Part shown: positions 11,326 to 19,277 of the stretch, in pieces
Numbering within the stretch: the stretch's first letter is position 1
How the letters are laid out: the number at the start of each line of letters is the position of its first letter
Assembly: GCF_001563285.1 (NCBI RefSeq)
Contig: NZ_CP005188.1
Location: 2,361,501-2,425,500 of the forward strand
Reading direction: 5' to 3'
DNA from: Sphingobium sp. MI1205
GTDB lineage: Bacteria > Pseudomonadota > Alphaproteobacteria > Sphingomonadales > Sphingomonadaceae
DNA: 64,000 nucleotides
The notes under the pieces: generated by a model
Told to the model about the DNA's origin: nothing
What the model saw: the letters and a program-made list of their open reading frames with translations, nothing else
The model's database searches: none
Position numbers and translations under genes: made by a program

Positions 11326-12075
11326 TCAGGCGGCGACGCCCAGAGCCTTCAGCTTCGCGACCAGTTCATCGACATCGGCAACCTTGACGCCAGCCGAACG
11401 CTTGGCAGGCTCGGTGACCTTCAGCGTCTCCAGACGCGGGGCGATATCGACGCCATAATCGGCGGGCGTCTTGGTTGCCAGCGGCTTGCTCTTCGCCTTC
11501 ATGATGTTGGGCAGAGAGGCATAGCGCGGCTCATTGAGGCGCAGGTCGGTGGTGATGATGGCGGGCGTGTTCAGCTTCACCGTCTCCAGTCCGCCATCGA
11601 CTTCGCGCGTCACATCGACCTTGTCGCCCGACACTTCGACCTTCGACGCGAAGGTGCCCTGCGGCAGGTTCAACAGAGCCGCCAGCATCTGACCGGTCTG
11701 GTTGCTGTCGTCGTCGATCGCCTGCTTGCCCAGGATGATCAGGCCAGCCTGTTCCTCTTCCTGCACCTTGGCGAGCAGCTTGGCGACGCCCAGCGGTTCG
11801 ACTTCGTCATCGGTCTGGATCAGAATGGCGCGGTCAGCGCCCATGGCCAGCGCCGTGCGCAGCGTTTCCTGCGACTTGGCGACGCCGATCGACACCGCGA
11901 CGACCTCGGTCGCCACGCCCTTTTCCTTCAGGCGGATGGCTTCCTCGACCGCGATCTCGTCGAACGGGTTCATGCTCATCTTGACGTTCGCCAGATCGAC
12001 GCCCGTGCCGTCGGCCTTCACCCGCGGCTTCACATTATAGTCAATGACCCGCTTGACGGGTACAAGGATCTTCAT
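11326..12075 (-). CDS. etfB: electron transfer flavoprotein beta subunit
   Basis: The product (249 aa) begins [19 protein letters not shown], the standard EtfB N-terminus; the three residues before it in the longer frame are excluded because AAAGGA lies at ribosome-site distance from this ATG. It contains the AMP-binding region ([34 protein letters not shown]) and the C-terminal recognition region [12 protein letters not shown]. It is the first gene of the etfBA pair, about 110 bp from sucC. Confidence 0.97.
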   Translation of the reverse strand: MKILVPVKRVIDYNVKPRVKADGTGVDLANVKMSMNPFDEIAVEEAIRLKEKGVATEVVAVSIGVAKSQETLRTALAMGADRAILIQTDDEVEPLGVAKLLAKVQEEEQAGLIILGKQAIDDDSNQTGQMLAALLNLPQGTFASKVEVSGDKVDVTREVDGGLETVKLNTPAIITTDLRLNEPRYASLPNIMKAKSKPLATKTPADYGVDIAPRLETLKVTEPAKRSAGVKVADVDELVAKLKALGVAA

Positions 12076-12188
12076 TGCCAACATCCTTTCGGTTTACGCC
12101 ATCGCCCGCAAATGCGGACAAGGACGCAGGCGACCCGTTAAAGACCGCCTGCGTCCCATGGTTTCTGTTCAAATCGTTGGAAAGTGCC

Positions 12189-13388
12189 TCAGGCTGCCTT
12201 CCTCACTTCCGCCACGATCTTCTTGGCCGCGTCGCCCAGGTCGTCCGCCGGGACGATGGCCAGGCCCGACGAGGCCAGAATGTCCTTGCCCTGCTGGACG
12301 TTCGTGCCTTCCAGGCGCACGACCAGCGGGACCGACAGGTCAACTTCCTTGGCGGCGGCGACGATGCCCTCGGCAATGATGTCGCACTTCATGATGCCAC
12401 CGAAGATGTTGACGAGAATGCCCTTCACCGCCGGGTCCTTCAGGATGATCTTGAAGGCCGCGGTCACCTTTTCCTTGTTGGCGCCGCCACCGACGTCCAG
12501 GAAGTTGGCGGGGAATTCGCCGTTCAGCTTGATGATGTCCATCGTCGCCATGGCCAGGCCCGCGCCGTTCACCATGCAGCCGATGTTGCCATCCAGCTTG
12601 ATGTAGGCGAGGTCATATTCGCTCGCTTCGACTTCGGCCGGATCTTCCTCGGTCAGGTCGCGCAGCTGCGCGATGTCCTTGTGACGGAACATGGCGTTGC
12701 CGTCGAAACCGACCTTGGCGTCCAGCACCAGCAAGTTGCCCTGCTCCGTCAACGCCAGCGGGTTGACTTCGATCTGCTCGGCGTCGGTGTCGAGGAACGC
12801 GGCGTAGAGCGAGGAGGCAACCTTGGCGGCCTGCTTCGCCTGATCGCCGGTCAGGCCCAGGGCGGCAGCGACCGAACGGCCGTGGTGCGGCTGGAAACCT
12901 GCTGCCGGATCGACGGTGAAGGTGTGGATCTTTTCAGGCGTCGAGTGGGCGACTTCCTCAATATCCATGCCGCCTTCGGTCGATACGACGAACGCGATGC
13001 GGCTGCTGCCACGGTCGACCAGCAGGGCCAGGTAGAATTCCTTGGCGATGTCGGCGCCGTCGGTGATGTACAGGCGATTGACCTGCTTGCCCGCTTCACC
13101 GGTCTGAATCGTGACCAGCGTATTGCCCAGCATGTCAGTGGCGTGGGCCTTCACTTCGTCCAGGTTGAAGGCCAGGCGGACGCCGCCCTTCGCGTCGGGG
13201 CCCAGCTCCTTGAACTTGCCCTTGCCGCGGCCACCAGCGTGGATCTGCGACTTCACGACATAAAGCGGCCCGGGCAGCTTCTTGGCGGCTTCGACGGCTT
13301 CCTCGACCGAGAAAGCGGCGTAGCCGGCGGCGATCGGGGCGCCATATTTCGCCAGCAGTTCCTTCGCCTGATATTCGTGAATGTTCAT
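12189..13388 (-). CDS. sucC: succinyl-CoA ligase (ADP-forming) beta subunit
   Basis: The product (399 aa) has the expected length. The ATP-grasp N-terminus [16 protein letters not shown] is followed by [11 protein letters not shown], with NPL in EVNPLALTE and the C-terminal CoA-ligase part [17 protein letters not shown]. It makes ATP from succinyl-CoA in the TCA cycle together with SucD. No sucD is adjacent: etfB lies downstream and a lipoprotein gene upstream. Confidence 0.97.
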   Translation of the reverse strand: MNIHEYQAKELLAKYGAPIAAGYAAFSVEEAVEAAKKLPGPLYVVKSQIHAGGRGKGKFKELGPDAKGGVRLAFNLDEVKAHATDMLGNTLVTIQTGEAGKQVNRLYITDGADIAKEFYLALLVDRGSSRIAFVVSTEGGMDIEEVAHSTPEKIHTFTVDPAAGFQPHHGRSVAAALGLTGDQAKQAAKVASSLYAAFLDTDAEQIEVNPLALTEQGNLLVLDAKVGFDGNAMFRHKDIAQLRDLTEEDPAEVEASEYDLAYIKLDGNIGCMVNGAGLAMATMDIIKLNGEFPANFLDVGGGANKEKVTAAFKIILKDPAVKGILVNIFGGIMKCDIIAEGIVAAAKEVDLSVPLVVRLEGTNVQQGKDILASSGLAIVPADDLGDAAKKIVAEVRKAA

Positions 13389-13478
13389 GGGCCCGGCCCG
13401 TCCTTTCGCCTGAAAAGCTGATGACGGCGCTAAAGCACAGCCGGCCGGGGGACGCCAGACCGATTTCGCAAATCAACT

Positions 13479-13494
13479 TTGCAAAATTGCAAAA
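13479..13494. promoter_or_regulatory. tandem 8-bp repeat upstream of sucC
   Basis: TTGCAAAATTGCAAAA is two head-to-tail copies of TTGCAAAA in an AT-rich patch about 90 bp before the sucC start. It could be a regulator site or part of the promoter region. No known regulator is assigned. Confidence 0.35.
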
Positions 13495-13530
13495 TCGATT
13501 CCGGAAATCCCGTTCAATTCACCATTTCAT

Positions 13531-13863
13531 TCACGAAATCGCACACACAATCGCCGCCTTGCTCGTCACCATGAATATCTCAGGATCCTCCAGCGCCCGC
13601 ACCTTGTAGAGGAATCGATCGACCGTCATTTCCTCCATGCGTGACTTGCGGATCGACGCCAGCGACTGCAACCGCCGCAACTGGATCAGGCTCAGGCGAT
13701 CCGCCATCCGCTGCGACATGCATCGCGCCATCCGCGGCGAAAGCCCTGCCTCGATCAGGCCGGTTCGCAAACGCGATTCGGGCGAAACGGTAGCACAGGA
13801 AGACAGCAGCAACGCCCCGGCAGGCAAAGCAACCATGAGGACGCGAAGAGATAAGTTGGCCAT
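13531..13863 (-). CDS. small putative lipoprotein (110 aa)
   Basis: The start at MANLSLRVLM gives a clean type II signal peptide with lipobox LLSSC; the upstream ATG would add 29 unlikely residues. The mature part is helical and arginine-rich (GLSPRMARCMSQRMADRLSL, then LRRLQSL and VDRFLYKVRAL). It is probably exported and lipid-anchored. Function unknown; similar short lipoproteins occur in sphingomonads. Confidence 0.7.
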   Translation of the reverse strand: MANLSLRVLMVALPAGALLLSSCATVSPESRLRTGLIEAGLSPRMARCMSQRMADRLSLIQLRRLQSLASIRKSRMEEMTVDRFLYKVRALEDPEIFMVTSKAAIVCAIS

Positions 13864-13946
13864 CCACGCGTGATGACGGCCAAACCCTGAACAGGGGATA
13901 AATGAGCACAGCCTCATGTCGGGGTTGAGTACCCGAATCGCAGCTA

Positions 13947-14126
13947 TCAATGCGGGATGTTCACCATCCTGGCATTTTCCTCACGATAGGCATCTATCTG
14001 ATCGGTATAGCCGCGCGCCAGCCCCTCATAGGCCGCGCGTCCCTTCTTCGATCGACTCATCTGAGCGCGTATCAAGGAAACCTGCTGCCTGTGCAGGAGA
14101 TAATTGACATCCATATCTCCGGTCAT
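13947..14126 (-). CDS. small soluble protein (59 aa)
   Basis: A near-perfect ribosome site (AGGAGGG, complement of 14132-14138) lies 5 nt before the ATG at 14126. The frame stays open to the TGA at 13947-13949. The product starts MTGDMDVNYL and reads as one long helix pair rich in Arg, Gln and Glu (RQQVSLIRAQMSRS, then AYEGLARGYTDQIDAYREEN). No known family was recognised. The strong translation signal and non-random composition make it a real gene despite its size. Confidence 0.75.
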   Translation of the reverse strand: MTGDMDVNYLLHRQQVSLIRAQMSRSKKGRAAYEGLARGYTDQIDAYREENARMVNIPH

Positions 14127-15031
14127 TCACGCCCTCCTACCCTATCGCTTCAAGAGACTGGTCAAGGTGCCCCGATCTTACGTCGAGTCATCGTACCGGC
14201 AATGCGCAACCATAGCAGCGTCCCTTCGCACAGGCGATTCGGCCCAACGCAGCGAAGAACCATTTGAGCGGAAACTTCACCCCATGCCCTCGGCCTTCCG
14301 CTAAAAATTCGTGCAGCAAGGCTATGAATTTCCACCAACTTTTGCCACTGGCCGCGGCAGGCAAATGGGGGCGTGGGAAAATGGCGCAGTCGCTGACGGC
14401 GGTTTTGGCGATCATCTATCAGGAAATATTGCTGTTCGCGGTTGTCGGCCTGGCTATCGGCGGGATCGATGATTTCCTCGTCGACATCATGTTTCTGGTG
14501 CGGCGCTGGTGGCGTAACCTGACTGTCTATTCGCGTCACACGCGCATGACGACAGCCACCTTGCCGCCCTCTGAAACACCCGGACGAATCGCTGTATTCA
14601 TCCCCGCATGGGGAGAGGCAGAGGTGATCGGCCCCATGCTTCGGAATGCCCTTGGCCAATGGTCTGAGGGCGATTACCGCATCTTCGTGGGCGTTTACCC
14701 GAACGATCCGGCGACGCTGGCGGCGGTAGCGAAAGTCGCGGATGGGGACGATCGACTGGTCCTGTGCGTTAATGAACGCCCCGGCCCGACAACCAAGGCC
14801 GACTGCCTAAACCTGCTGTGGCGAACAATGGTGACGCAGGAAGATCTTTCCAGCACGCGGTTCAAGGCGGTGGTTCTCCATGACGCAGAAGACGTCGTGC
14901 ATGCCGACGAAATCCGGCTGTTCGACCTTTTGATCGATCGGTTCCAACTCGTGCAACTTCCAGTACTGCCGCTTCCCGGTGAAGGCAGCTGGTGGTCGCG
15001 TTCGATAGCCAACCATTACTGTGACGAATTC

Positions 15032-15036
15032 GCGGA
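15032..15036 (+). other. attL core (GCGGA)
   Basis: These five bases are shared with 62931-62935. Joining host sequence left of here to host sequence right of 62935 restores an uninterrupted glycosyltransferase frame (D-E-F-A-E-S-H-G). Short identity is normal for serine recombinases. Confidence 0.9.
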
Positions 15037-15042
15037 ACCTCG

Positions 15043-15057
15043 TTGGCCATTAGCGTA
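15043..15057. repeat. attP right arm (integrase half-site)
   Basis: TTGGCCATTAGCGTA is the inverted partner of TACGCTAACGCCCAA at 62913-62927, with 13 of 15 positions matching. When the phage ends are joined, the two arms flank the GCGGA core with the symmetry axis between its 4th and 5th bases. They are probably the integrase binding half-sites. Confidence 0.75.
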
Positions 15058-15248
15058 TCTCAATGACAACGAACAAAAGCGGCCCAGCAAGGCGGCATAA
15101 CCCTGCCCTGATCGCGCCACTCCGCGTTTCAGCCGTGGAAGCATTTTCCTGTTTGTTTTCAAAGCCCGTTCCCCCAAATTCGCACCATAGGCACCCACGG
15201 TTTTCCACGGGTTTCCGAGGGGTGGGGGAACTTATCCGGCCCTATAGC

Positions 15249-15404
15249 TCAGCTCCGGTTGATGCAATTCCACCAATCGGTGTTGGCGCGATGATGCATG
15301 GGCGGCTCGCCCTTCGGCCTCGCCTTCGCAGCTTTTTTCTTCGCCGCCCTGGTGTGATGGAAGAAGGCGGCGACCGCCTGCTCTGCTTCTCGTGAGTCGC
15401 TCAT
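15249..15404 (-). CDS. small basic protein with LexA box at its start (51 aa), candidate Xis/RDF
   Basis: The ATG at 15404 opens a frame starting MSDSREAEQ, with a lysine-rich centre (RAAKKKAAKARPKGE) and the C-terminus TDWWNCINRS. A perfect LexA box ends 6 bp before the ATG, the same arrangement as at uvrA. The gene is the last one before attL. Phage directionality factors are typically small, basic and near an att site, so this is a candidate, but no sequence family supports it. A longer TTG form would start at 15440. Confidence 0.5.
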   Translation of the reverse strand: MSDSREAEQAVAAFFHHTRAAKKKAAKARPKGEPPMHHRANTDWWNCINRS

Positions 15405-15410
15405 AAATGA

Positions 15411-15425
15411 GAACATGACGAGAAC
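15411..15425 (-). promoter_or_regulatory. LexA (SOS) box inside the prophage, next to attL
   Basis: On the minus strand this reads GTTC-TCGTCAT-GTTC, a perfect match to the alphaproteobacterial LexA consensus. It lies 6 bp before the ATG at 15404. It would tie expression of the terminal small gene to the host SOS response. Confidence 0.7.
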
Positions 15426-15446
15426 GGAGCAAAAGGACAAGCCGCC

Positions 15447-16298
15447 TCACCCGCTCTCCGACGCGCCGAGCAGTCTGTTGAGAGGCATGTCGACGTTGCT
15501 GATCACCAGCTCGCGCGCGTCGGTCGGCGAACCGCTCCCGATCGAATAGAGCAGATCGACTTCAACCATCTGGAAAGCGCCGAAGAGCTGGCGGATTTCC
15601 GGACAGTCGTTGATGCTGAGCAGGAACCGGCCCTCGATCGTGGACAGCTGTTCGGCCATGGTCGAGAATTGCGAACGGTCGAACAGGTCGGCGCCATAGT
15701 CGCCTTCCGACCCGAAATAGGGCGGGTCGAGGTAGAAGAGCGTGTCCGGCCGATCATAGCGGCGGATGAAATCATGCCAGCGCAAGCGCTCGATCGTGAC
15801 CGACGCCAAACGCTCGTGCAGCTGCTCCAGCATAGGCGCCAGCCGCGTCACGTCGAAGCCGCCGCTATTCATCGGATCGACGCCGAAGTTGCGGCCTGCC
15901 ACCTTGCCGCCGAAGGCGAGGCGCTGGAGGTAGAGGAAGCGCGCGGCTCGTTCCAGGTCGGTCTGCGTCGACGGGTCCACGCGCAGCAGCTTCTCGAATC
16001 CGCTGCGCGTGGTGAGCTGGAATCGCAGCATGTCGAGGAACGCGACATAATGGCGCTGGAGGATGCGGAAAAAGGTAGAGACATCCTCCGACCAATCATT
16101 GATGTATTCCGCCCCTGGGCGGCGCGTGCGGCGTAGGAACACGCCGCCCATCCCCATGAAGACCTCGCAATAGCTGTGGTGCGGAATGCGCTCGATCGCG
16201 CGCACCAGCATGCGAGACAGGCGTCGCTTGCCGCCTATGTAGGCCGCAGGCGGACTGACGGGTTGAACGAAATCATCAAAAAGGTGGCTCGACTCCAT
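15447..16298 (-). CDS. D12-class N6-adenine DNA methyltransferase (283 aa)
   Basis: The protein contains AYIGGKRRL (about 19-27), equivalent to the F-x-G-x-K SAM-binding motif, and the catalytic LDPPYFG with DPPY at 191-194. The order is that of Dam-like D12 (alpha group) methylases. The target could be GATC or another site. The start MESSHLFDDF is preferred over an arginine-rich upstream extension that overlaps a structured RNA candidate. It is the last large gene at the left end of the prophage and may protect phage DNA. Confidence 0.93.
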   Translation of the reverse strand: MESSHLFDDFVQPVSPPAAYIGGKRRLSRMLVRAIERIPHHSYCEVFMGMGGVFLRRTRRPGAEYINDWSEDVSTFFRILQRHYVAFLDMLRFQLTTRSGFEKLLRVDPSTQTDLERAARFLYLQRLAFGGKVAGRNFGVDPMNSGGFDVTRLAPMLEQLHERLASVTIERLRWHDFIRRYDRPDTLFYLDPPYFGSEGDYGADLFDRSQFSTMAEQLSTIEGRFLLSINDCPEIRQLFGAFQMVEVDLLYSIGSGSPTDARELVISNVDMPLNRLLGASESG

Positions 16299-16375
16299 CA
16301 CTGTTCTTCCGATACGTCTCCCCCACCCGGGCGCCGGGTGGCGGGATGGACCCGACAGGATCCTGTTGGGGACAT

Positions 16376-16481
16376 GGCGGTGCATACCCGCCGGCTTGAA
16401 GCGTTAGCGCGCTTCGGCCCCCGTCTTCAGGGCACTTTCCATCGGCCGCACAAATATCCTTCGGCACTATATGCAACCGCC
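16376..16481 (-). ncRNA. candidate structured RNA upstream of the adenine methylase
   Basis: Read on the minus strand, GGCGGTTGCATA (16470-16481) pairs with TATGCACCGCC (16376-16386), 11 pairs with one bulge. It encloses CGGCC/GGCCG (16444-16448 with 16415-16419) and a hairpin GAAGCG/CGCTTC (16398-16403 with 16410-16415). Below it, between 16321 and 16375, two more hairpins lead to the methylase start. It could be a cis-regulatory leader or a phage small RNA. No known riboswitch class was matched. Confidence 0.55.
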
Positions 16482-16513
16482 TAAATTGCTGATAATCAAC
16501 ACGCTCTCTTGCA

Positions 16514-16543
16514 GGTCCCGTCTCCTACCCCGGAGGCGGGACC
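16514..16543. terminator. strong hairpin at the end of the lysis genes
   Basis: GGTCCCG-TCTCC and GGAG-GCGGGACC form a nearly perfect stem with a short loop, 2 bp beyond the stop of the outer spanin gene. The minus-strand side lacks a T tract, while the plus side continues ATTTATTT. It probably marks the end of the late transcript. Confidence 0.6.
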
Positions 16544-16545
16544 AT

Positions 16546-16854
16546 TTATTTCCGGGTACGCGAGAGCTTCTCCACTTCCACGTTGTGCCGGATGATCTCT
16601 TCCCGGCTCGCCACATAGGCGTTCACCACGGCCGCGTGTCGAAGGCGGCACTCGTCATTCAGTGCGGCGTTCGGCGACGTCGCCCGCGCCAGCGTCGCCC
16701 ACATCGGGTCGGGCAACTGTTGCAGCTGCTGGCAAGGCGCACTCAATTCCGCCGTCAGCGCGGCGGGAACAGGCGCTGCCGGCGAGGGCGGCGTTGAGTT
16801 GACGCCACAGGCCGTCAGACATGCGAGCATCAGGGCGGGCAAGCGCCGGATCAT
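16546..16854 (-). CDS. o-spanin (Rz1-like outer-membrane lipoprotein, 102 aa)
   Basis: A type II signal peptide with lipobox LTAC is followed by a proline-rich stretch (STPPSPAAPVP), typical of Rz1. It starts inside the i-spanin gene in a different frame and extends 109 bp beyond it. With the inner-membrane partner it would fuse the membranes in the last step of lysis. The assignment rests on architecture and position. Confidence 0.8.
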   Translation of the reverse strand: MIRRLPALMLACLTACGVNSTPPSPAAPVPAALTAELSAPCQQLQQLPDPMWATLARATSPNAALNDECRLRHAAVVNAYVASREEIIRHNVEVEKLSRTRK

Positions 16855-17137
16855 GGGCGATTTCCTTTTCGATTGCGGGCTGGATGATGGTGCGGTGATA
16901 GACCTTCACCGCCGCGATCTTGTCGGCCAGGTCGCGGTCCTGGAAGCGGATGACGCCGGCCATGCGCCCTTCGCTGTCGCGCAGCAGCCCATCGAACATC
17001 GCCCGGATCTTCAGCTGGTCCATCTGAAAATCTTTGCGCGCGCGCTGATAGCCGCGATGATCGACATACCAGAGTCCGCCGAGCACGGCCGCCACGACCA
17101 GCAGGTGCGGCCAGATACGGGAGAAGAACGCGCCCAT
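16655..17137 (-). CDS. i-spanin (Rz-like, 160 aa)
   Basis: The N-terminal signal anchor (FFSRIWPHLLVVAAVLGGLWYVDHRG) precedes a helical periplasmic domain (RARKDFQMDQLKIR, LADKIAAVKVYH). The start overlaps the holin-like gene's stop (TGATG). The last 200 bp carry the o-spanin gene in another frame, the overlapping Rz/Rz1 arrangement. Confidence 0.78.
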   Translation of the reverse strand: MGAFFSRIWPHLLVVAAVLGGLWYVDHRGYQRARKDFQMDQLKIRAMFDGLLRDSEGRMAGVIRFQDRDLADKIAAVKVYHRTIIQPAIEKEIAHDPALARPDARMSDGLWRQLNAALAGSACSRRADGGIECALPAAATVARPDVGDAGAGDVAERRTE

Positions 17138-17457
17138 CACGCCTTCTCCGCCGCAGCCTGAATTCGATCGGCCGCTTCCTCCCCGACGCTTTCCACGGTG
17201 TTGCCACCCACCTTGAGCTTGAAGGTGCGGCGGCCGAGGATAGCCGACAGGCCAGTCAGCACGATGCCGATGAGTATCAGGCATCCATAGGCGAAATAGG
17301 CTACAGGCCACGGCCCCGTCGACTTTTCGGCAAGCAGCGTCAAGGCGCGCCATGCGATCACCGTGCAGGCGATTCCGCCTGCCCCGAGAAATACGATGCC
17401 GACGAGTCGCCGCCAGTCGCGGGCTGTCCATGCGGCCGTGTCGGGGAGAAGCGTCAT
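17137..17457 (-). CDS. holin-like membrane protein (106 aa)
   Basis: Two membrane segments are visible (VGIVFLGAGGIACTVIAW, about 24-41, and VAYFAYGCLILIGIVLTGL, about 57-75), followed by a soluble tail RRTFKLKVGGNTVESVGEEA. The position between the lysozyme side and the spanins fits a holin that permeabilises the inner membrane for endolysin release. The start overlaps the upstream stop by one base. Confidence 0.65.
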   Translation of the reverse strand: MTLLPDTAAWTARDWRRLVGIVFLGAGGIACTVIAWRALTLLAEKSTGPWPVAYFAYGCLILIGIVLTGLSAILGRRTFKLKVGGNTVESVGEEAADRIQAAAEKA

Positions 17458-17843
17458 CACCCCTCCTCCCCGTGCCTGGCGAAAATCAAGCCCAACGCAT
17501 TGCGCGGCCCGCTGTGACGCTTGTTGGCATGCGTCCGGGGCTGGAACTGGAAATCCACCGGAAGCCCGGTCTGCTTCGACAGGCGTTCCGATATTGCGAC
17601 CGTCATCACTATCCAGCGAGGATCGAATTCCCAATGCTCTTTCGCGTGAGGGAAGAGCCCGGAGAACGCCTCATCATCCATGATCATCCGCACGTCGATA
17701 TCGCGCCAGTCCGGCCGCTCCAACGAGGAACCAACCAGATAGCAGGATCCGGGGAACGCCTGATTTAGGAGCTGGCATTCAGCTTCGAGCGCGAAACATG
17801 CAGGCGCACCCACATAGACGGCCTTCTTGCGCGCCTCGTTCAT
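17457..17843 (-). CDS. nucleotidyltransferase-like phage protein (128 aa)
   Basis: LVGSSLERPDWRDIDVRMIM matches the small nucleotidyltransferase core G-S-S...D-x-D (about residues 36-54). A tail rich in basic residues (PRTHANKRHSGPRNALG) follows. Such proteins recur in lysis regions of phages of this group, with unknown substrate. Translation is coupled to the lysozyme (ATGA overlap) and to the holin-like gene. Confidence 0.65.
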   Translation of the reverse strand: MNEARKKAVYVGAPACFALEAECQLLNQAFPGSCYLVGSSLERPDWRDIDVRMIMDDEAFSGLFPHAKEHWEFDPRWIVMTVAISERLSKQTGLPVDFQFQPRTHANKRHSGPRNALGLIFARHGEEG

Positions 17844-18454
17844 GACCGCCCCTCATACATGGCGCGCTCAGCTGCGCGGCGCCGTCTCAGCCCGGCCATG
17901 ACCTTGCCGTCATTCTTGTCCCACTTGGGAAACTCGGCGGCAGCGCACGCATAGTCGCCAGCCTTATGCTTCCGCAGCAGCGTCGAATCGCCCAGCCCCT
18001 CGGCCTTGCCGTCTCCATCCATGTCGAGCCCGACATTATAGGCAAAGGACACCAGAGCATCGAACTGCGTCTGGGTGGTAGGAGCGCCGTTCAGAAGGGT
18101 GTTGACGCCGATCTCCACCGCCACGAGGTCGCGGGCGAACAGCCGGTCAGCCTTCGGCTTGTCCCACTTCGCGCCGCGCGGGATCGGCCCGCCATTCTCG
18201 TCGCGGGTCGTGCCCCAGCCGTTGGTGATCGGAAGACCATTGGCGCTGCCGGGATCGGGATAGGCTACCAGTCGCAGCTGTTCGAAACTGTGAATCAGGG
18301 CAACACCCGCGGCGCTGCATTTCATGCCCGCCTTGCCAGTCATGACGACGTGACCGGCAAGTTCCGCGTTGACTTGGTCGACCTCGGCCTGCGTCAGCGC
18401 CTTTCCTTTGATCGCGCGGATCACGTCGAACAGCCGCTTGCTCTCAAACCCCAT
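17840..18454 (-). CDS. endolysin, GH24 lysozyme (204 aa)
   Basis: Residues about 45-200 form the phage lysozyme domain: catalytic Glu58 in IHSFEQLRL, then YPDPGS and TNGWGTT carrying the Asp and Thr positions, and FDALVSFAYNVG further on. A 40-residue N-terminal helical segment (FDVIRAIKGKALTQAEVDQVN) precedes it, a common extension in endolysins of this family. No signal peptide is seen, so release should depend on the holin. The ATG at 18454 has a GGGGGT site before it. Confidence 0.93.
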   Translation of the reverse strand: MGFESKRLFDVIRAIKGKALTQAEVDQVNAELAGHVVMTGKAGMKCSAAGVALIHSFEQLRLVAYPDPGSANGLPITNGWGTTRDENGGPIPRGAKWDKPKADRLFARDLVAVEIGVNTLLNGAPTTQTQFDALVSFAYNVGLDMDGDGKAEGLGDSTLLRKHKAGDYACAAAEFPKWDKNDGKVMAGLRRRRAAERAMYEGRS

Positions 18455-18514
18455 GATTACCCCCATGAAAAAGGGCGCCCGAAGCGCCCCATGCAAATGA
18501 CAATGTGCCGACGG

Positions 18515-18955
18515 TTACAGCCTGCCCGCGTCCGCCTCGTCGATCCGGCCCAGCGCGCGCGCCATGTCCTCCGGCACTGCCAGATGAATCGGGAAAGCCT
18601 CGGCAAGGATCTTCTGCGCCTGCATCAGCGCCGCCGATTGCGGGTGCCGCTGGAGCAGCTCGGCGGCGACCATGTGGAACGCCATCCGCCATTTATCGAC
18701 GGCCACCGTCAAATCGCCCACCTGCCGCTCCAGGCCGTTCATCCTGTGGTCGAGCTTGTCGTCGAGGTCCTTCTCCCGACGGGCCAGCTCCTCGTGCCAT
18801 TTGTCCAGCTTGGCCGAACGGGTCGAGGCCCGCACATCCCGCCAGTTGATCAGCCAGGCCAGGCCCTTTCCGACCGCGACACCCATCGCAACCACGCCGG
18901 CAAGGACGCCCCCGACCTCGCCCGACGATATTCCACCTGCCCCCGGATCAGGCAT
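18515..18955 (-). CDS. phage membrane protein with coiled coil (146 aa)
   Basis: One membrane segment (GGVLAGVVAMGVAVGKGLAW, about 15-35) precedes a long charged coiled coil (LDKWHEELARREKDLDDKLD and onward). The C-terminal part contains a helix with LLQRHPQSAALMQAQKILAEAF. It lies just upstream of the endolysin and may act in lysis timing or membrane anchoring; the function is not known. Confidence 0.65.
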   Translation of the reverse strand: MPDPGAGGISSGEVGGVLAGVVAMGVAVGKGLAWLINWRDVRASTRSAKLDKWHEELARREKDLDDKLDHRMNGLERQVGDLTVAVDKWRMAFHMVAAELLQRHPQSAALMQAQKILAEAFPIHLAVPEDMARALGRIDEADAGRL

Positions 18956-19022
18956 AGTTGGTATCTCCCTGTACTGAAAATGCTTGGCGGTGATTTGTGC
19001 GCGAGCCTTACTATAAAGGCGG

Positions 19023-19277
19023 CTAGCATGATCCGTGCTGGAGCACCTTGCGGCGCGTCGGCTTGATCGGGCCGGATATAATTTGCAGCGTCGCTTTGGA
19101 AACTTCTAACAGGTCCAGATATGGGCCCGAAACCACTTGTAGCGTGGCCTTGGATATTGACATGAACCCAAAAGACGGCCCGGAAGCCACTTGCAAGGTC
19201 GCCTTGGAGACAAAGATTTTCTCGGACGGCGGGCTGGAAGCGACTTGCAAGGTCGCCTTGGATATGGAGATCGTCAT
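19023..19277 (-). CDS. short repeat protein, four SKATLQV-type repeats (84 aa)
   Basis: Four copies of S-K-A-T-L-Q-V/I-x-S-x-P follow each other at intervals of about 16-19 residues: SKATLQVASSP, SKATLQVASGP, SKATLQVVSGP and SKATLQIISGP. They fill most of the protein. The units alternate a beta-strand-like core and a variable spacer, so a small beta-solenoid or multivalent binder is plausible. The start ATG overlaps the stop of the preceding tail gene (ATGA). The family was not recognised. Confidence 0.7.
   Translation of the reverse strand: MTISISKATLQVASSPPSEKIFVSKATLQVASGPSFGFMSISKATLQVVSGPYLDLLEVSKATLQIISGPIKPTRRKVLQHGSC

Larger units (their letters stand above)
14324..15100 (+). pseudogene. 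NfrB-like membrane glycosyltransferase, N-terminal half (split by prophage)
   Basis: After an N-terminal membrane segment (residues about 25-55, ending in GGIDDFLVDIMFLVRRWW) comes a GT-A glycosyltransferase region: VFIPAWGEAEVIGPML, FVGVYPND, then VLHDAEDVVH with the metal-binding acidic residues. These match NfrB, the phage N4 adsorption glycosyltransferase of E. coli. At codon 237 the host sequence ends at the attL core; the last 22 residues to the stop at 15100 are phage DNA. The first 236 codons join in frame with 62931-63665 to give about 480 residues. An ATG at 14381 is an alternative start. Confidence 0.9.

Noticed and set aside
15238..15290. Sequence ending in a TAGCTCAG-like stretch resembling a tRNA 5' region near the left prophage end
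   Set aside because: No acceptor stem partner, anticodon arm or CCA-side T-loop was found, so it is not a tRNA and the prophage does not use a tRNA attachment site.
16276..16476. 66-codon open frame over the structured RNA candidate
   Set aside because: It lacks a ribosome site, has a Pro/Gly-rich random composition and coincides with strong base pairing, so an RNA element is the better explanation.
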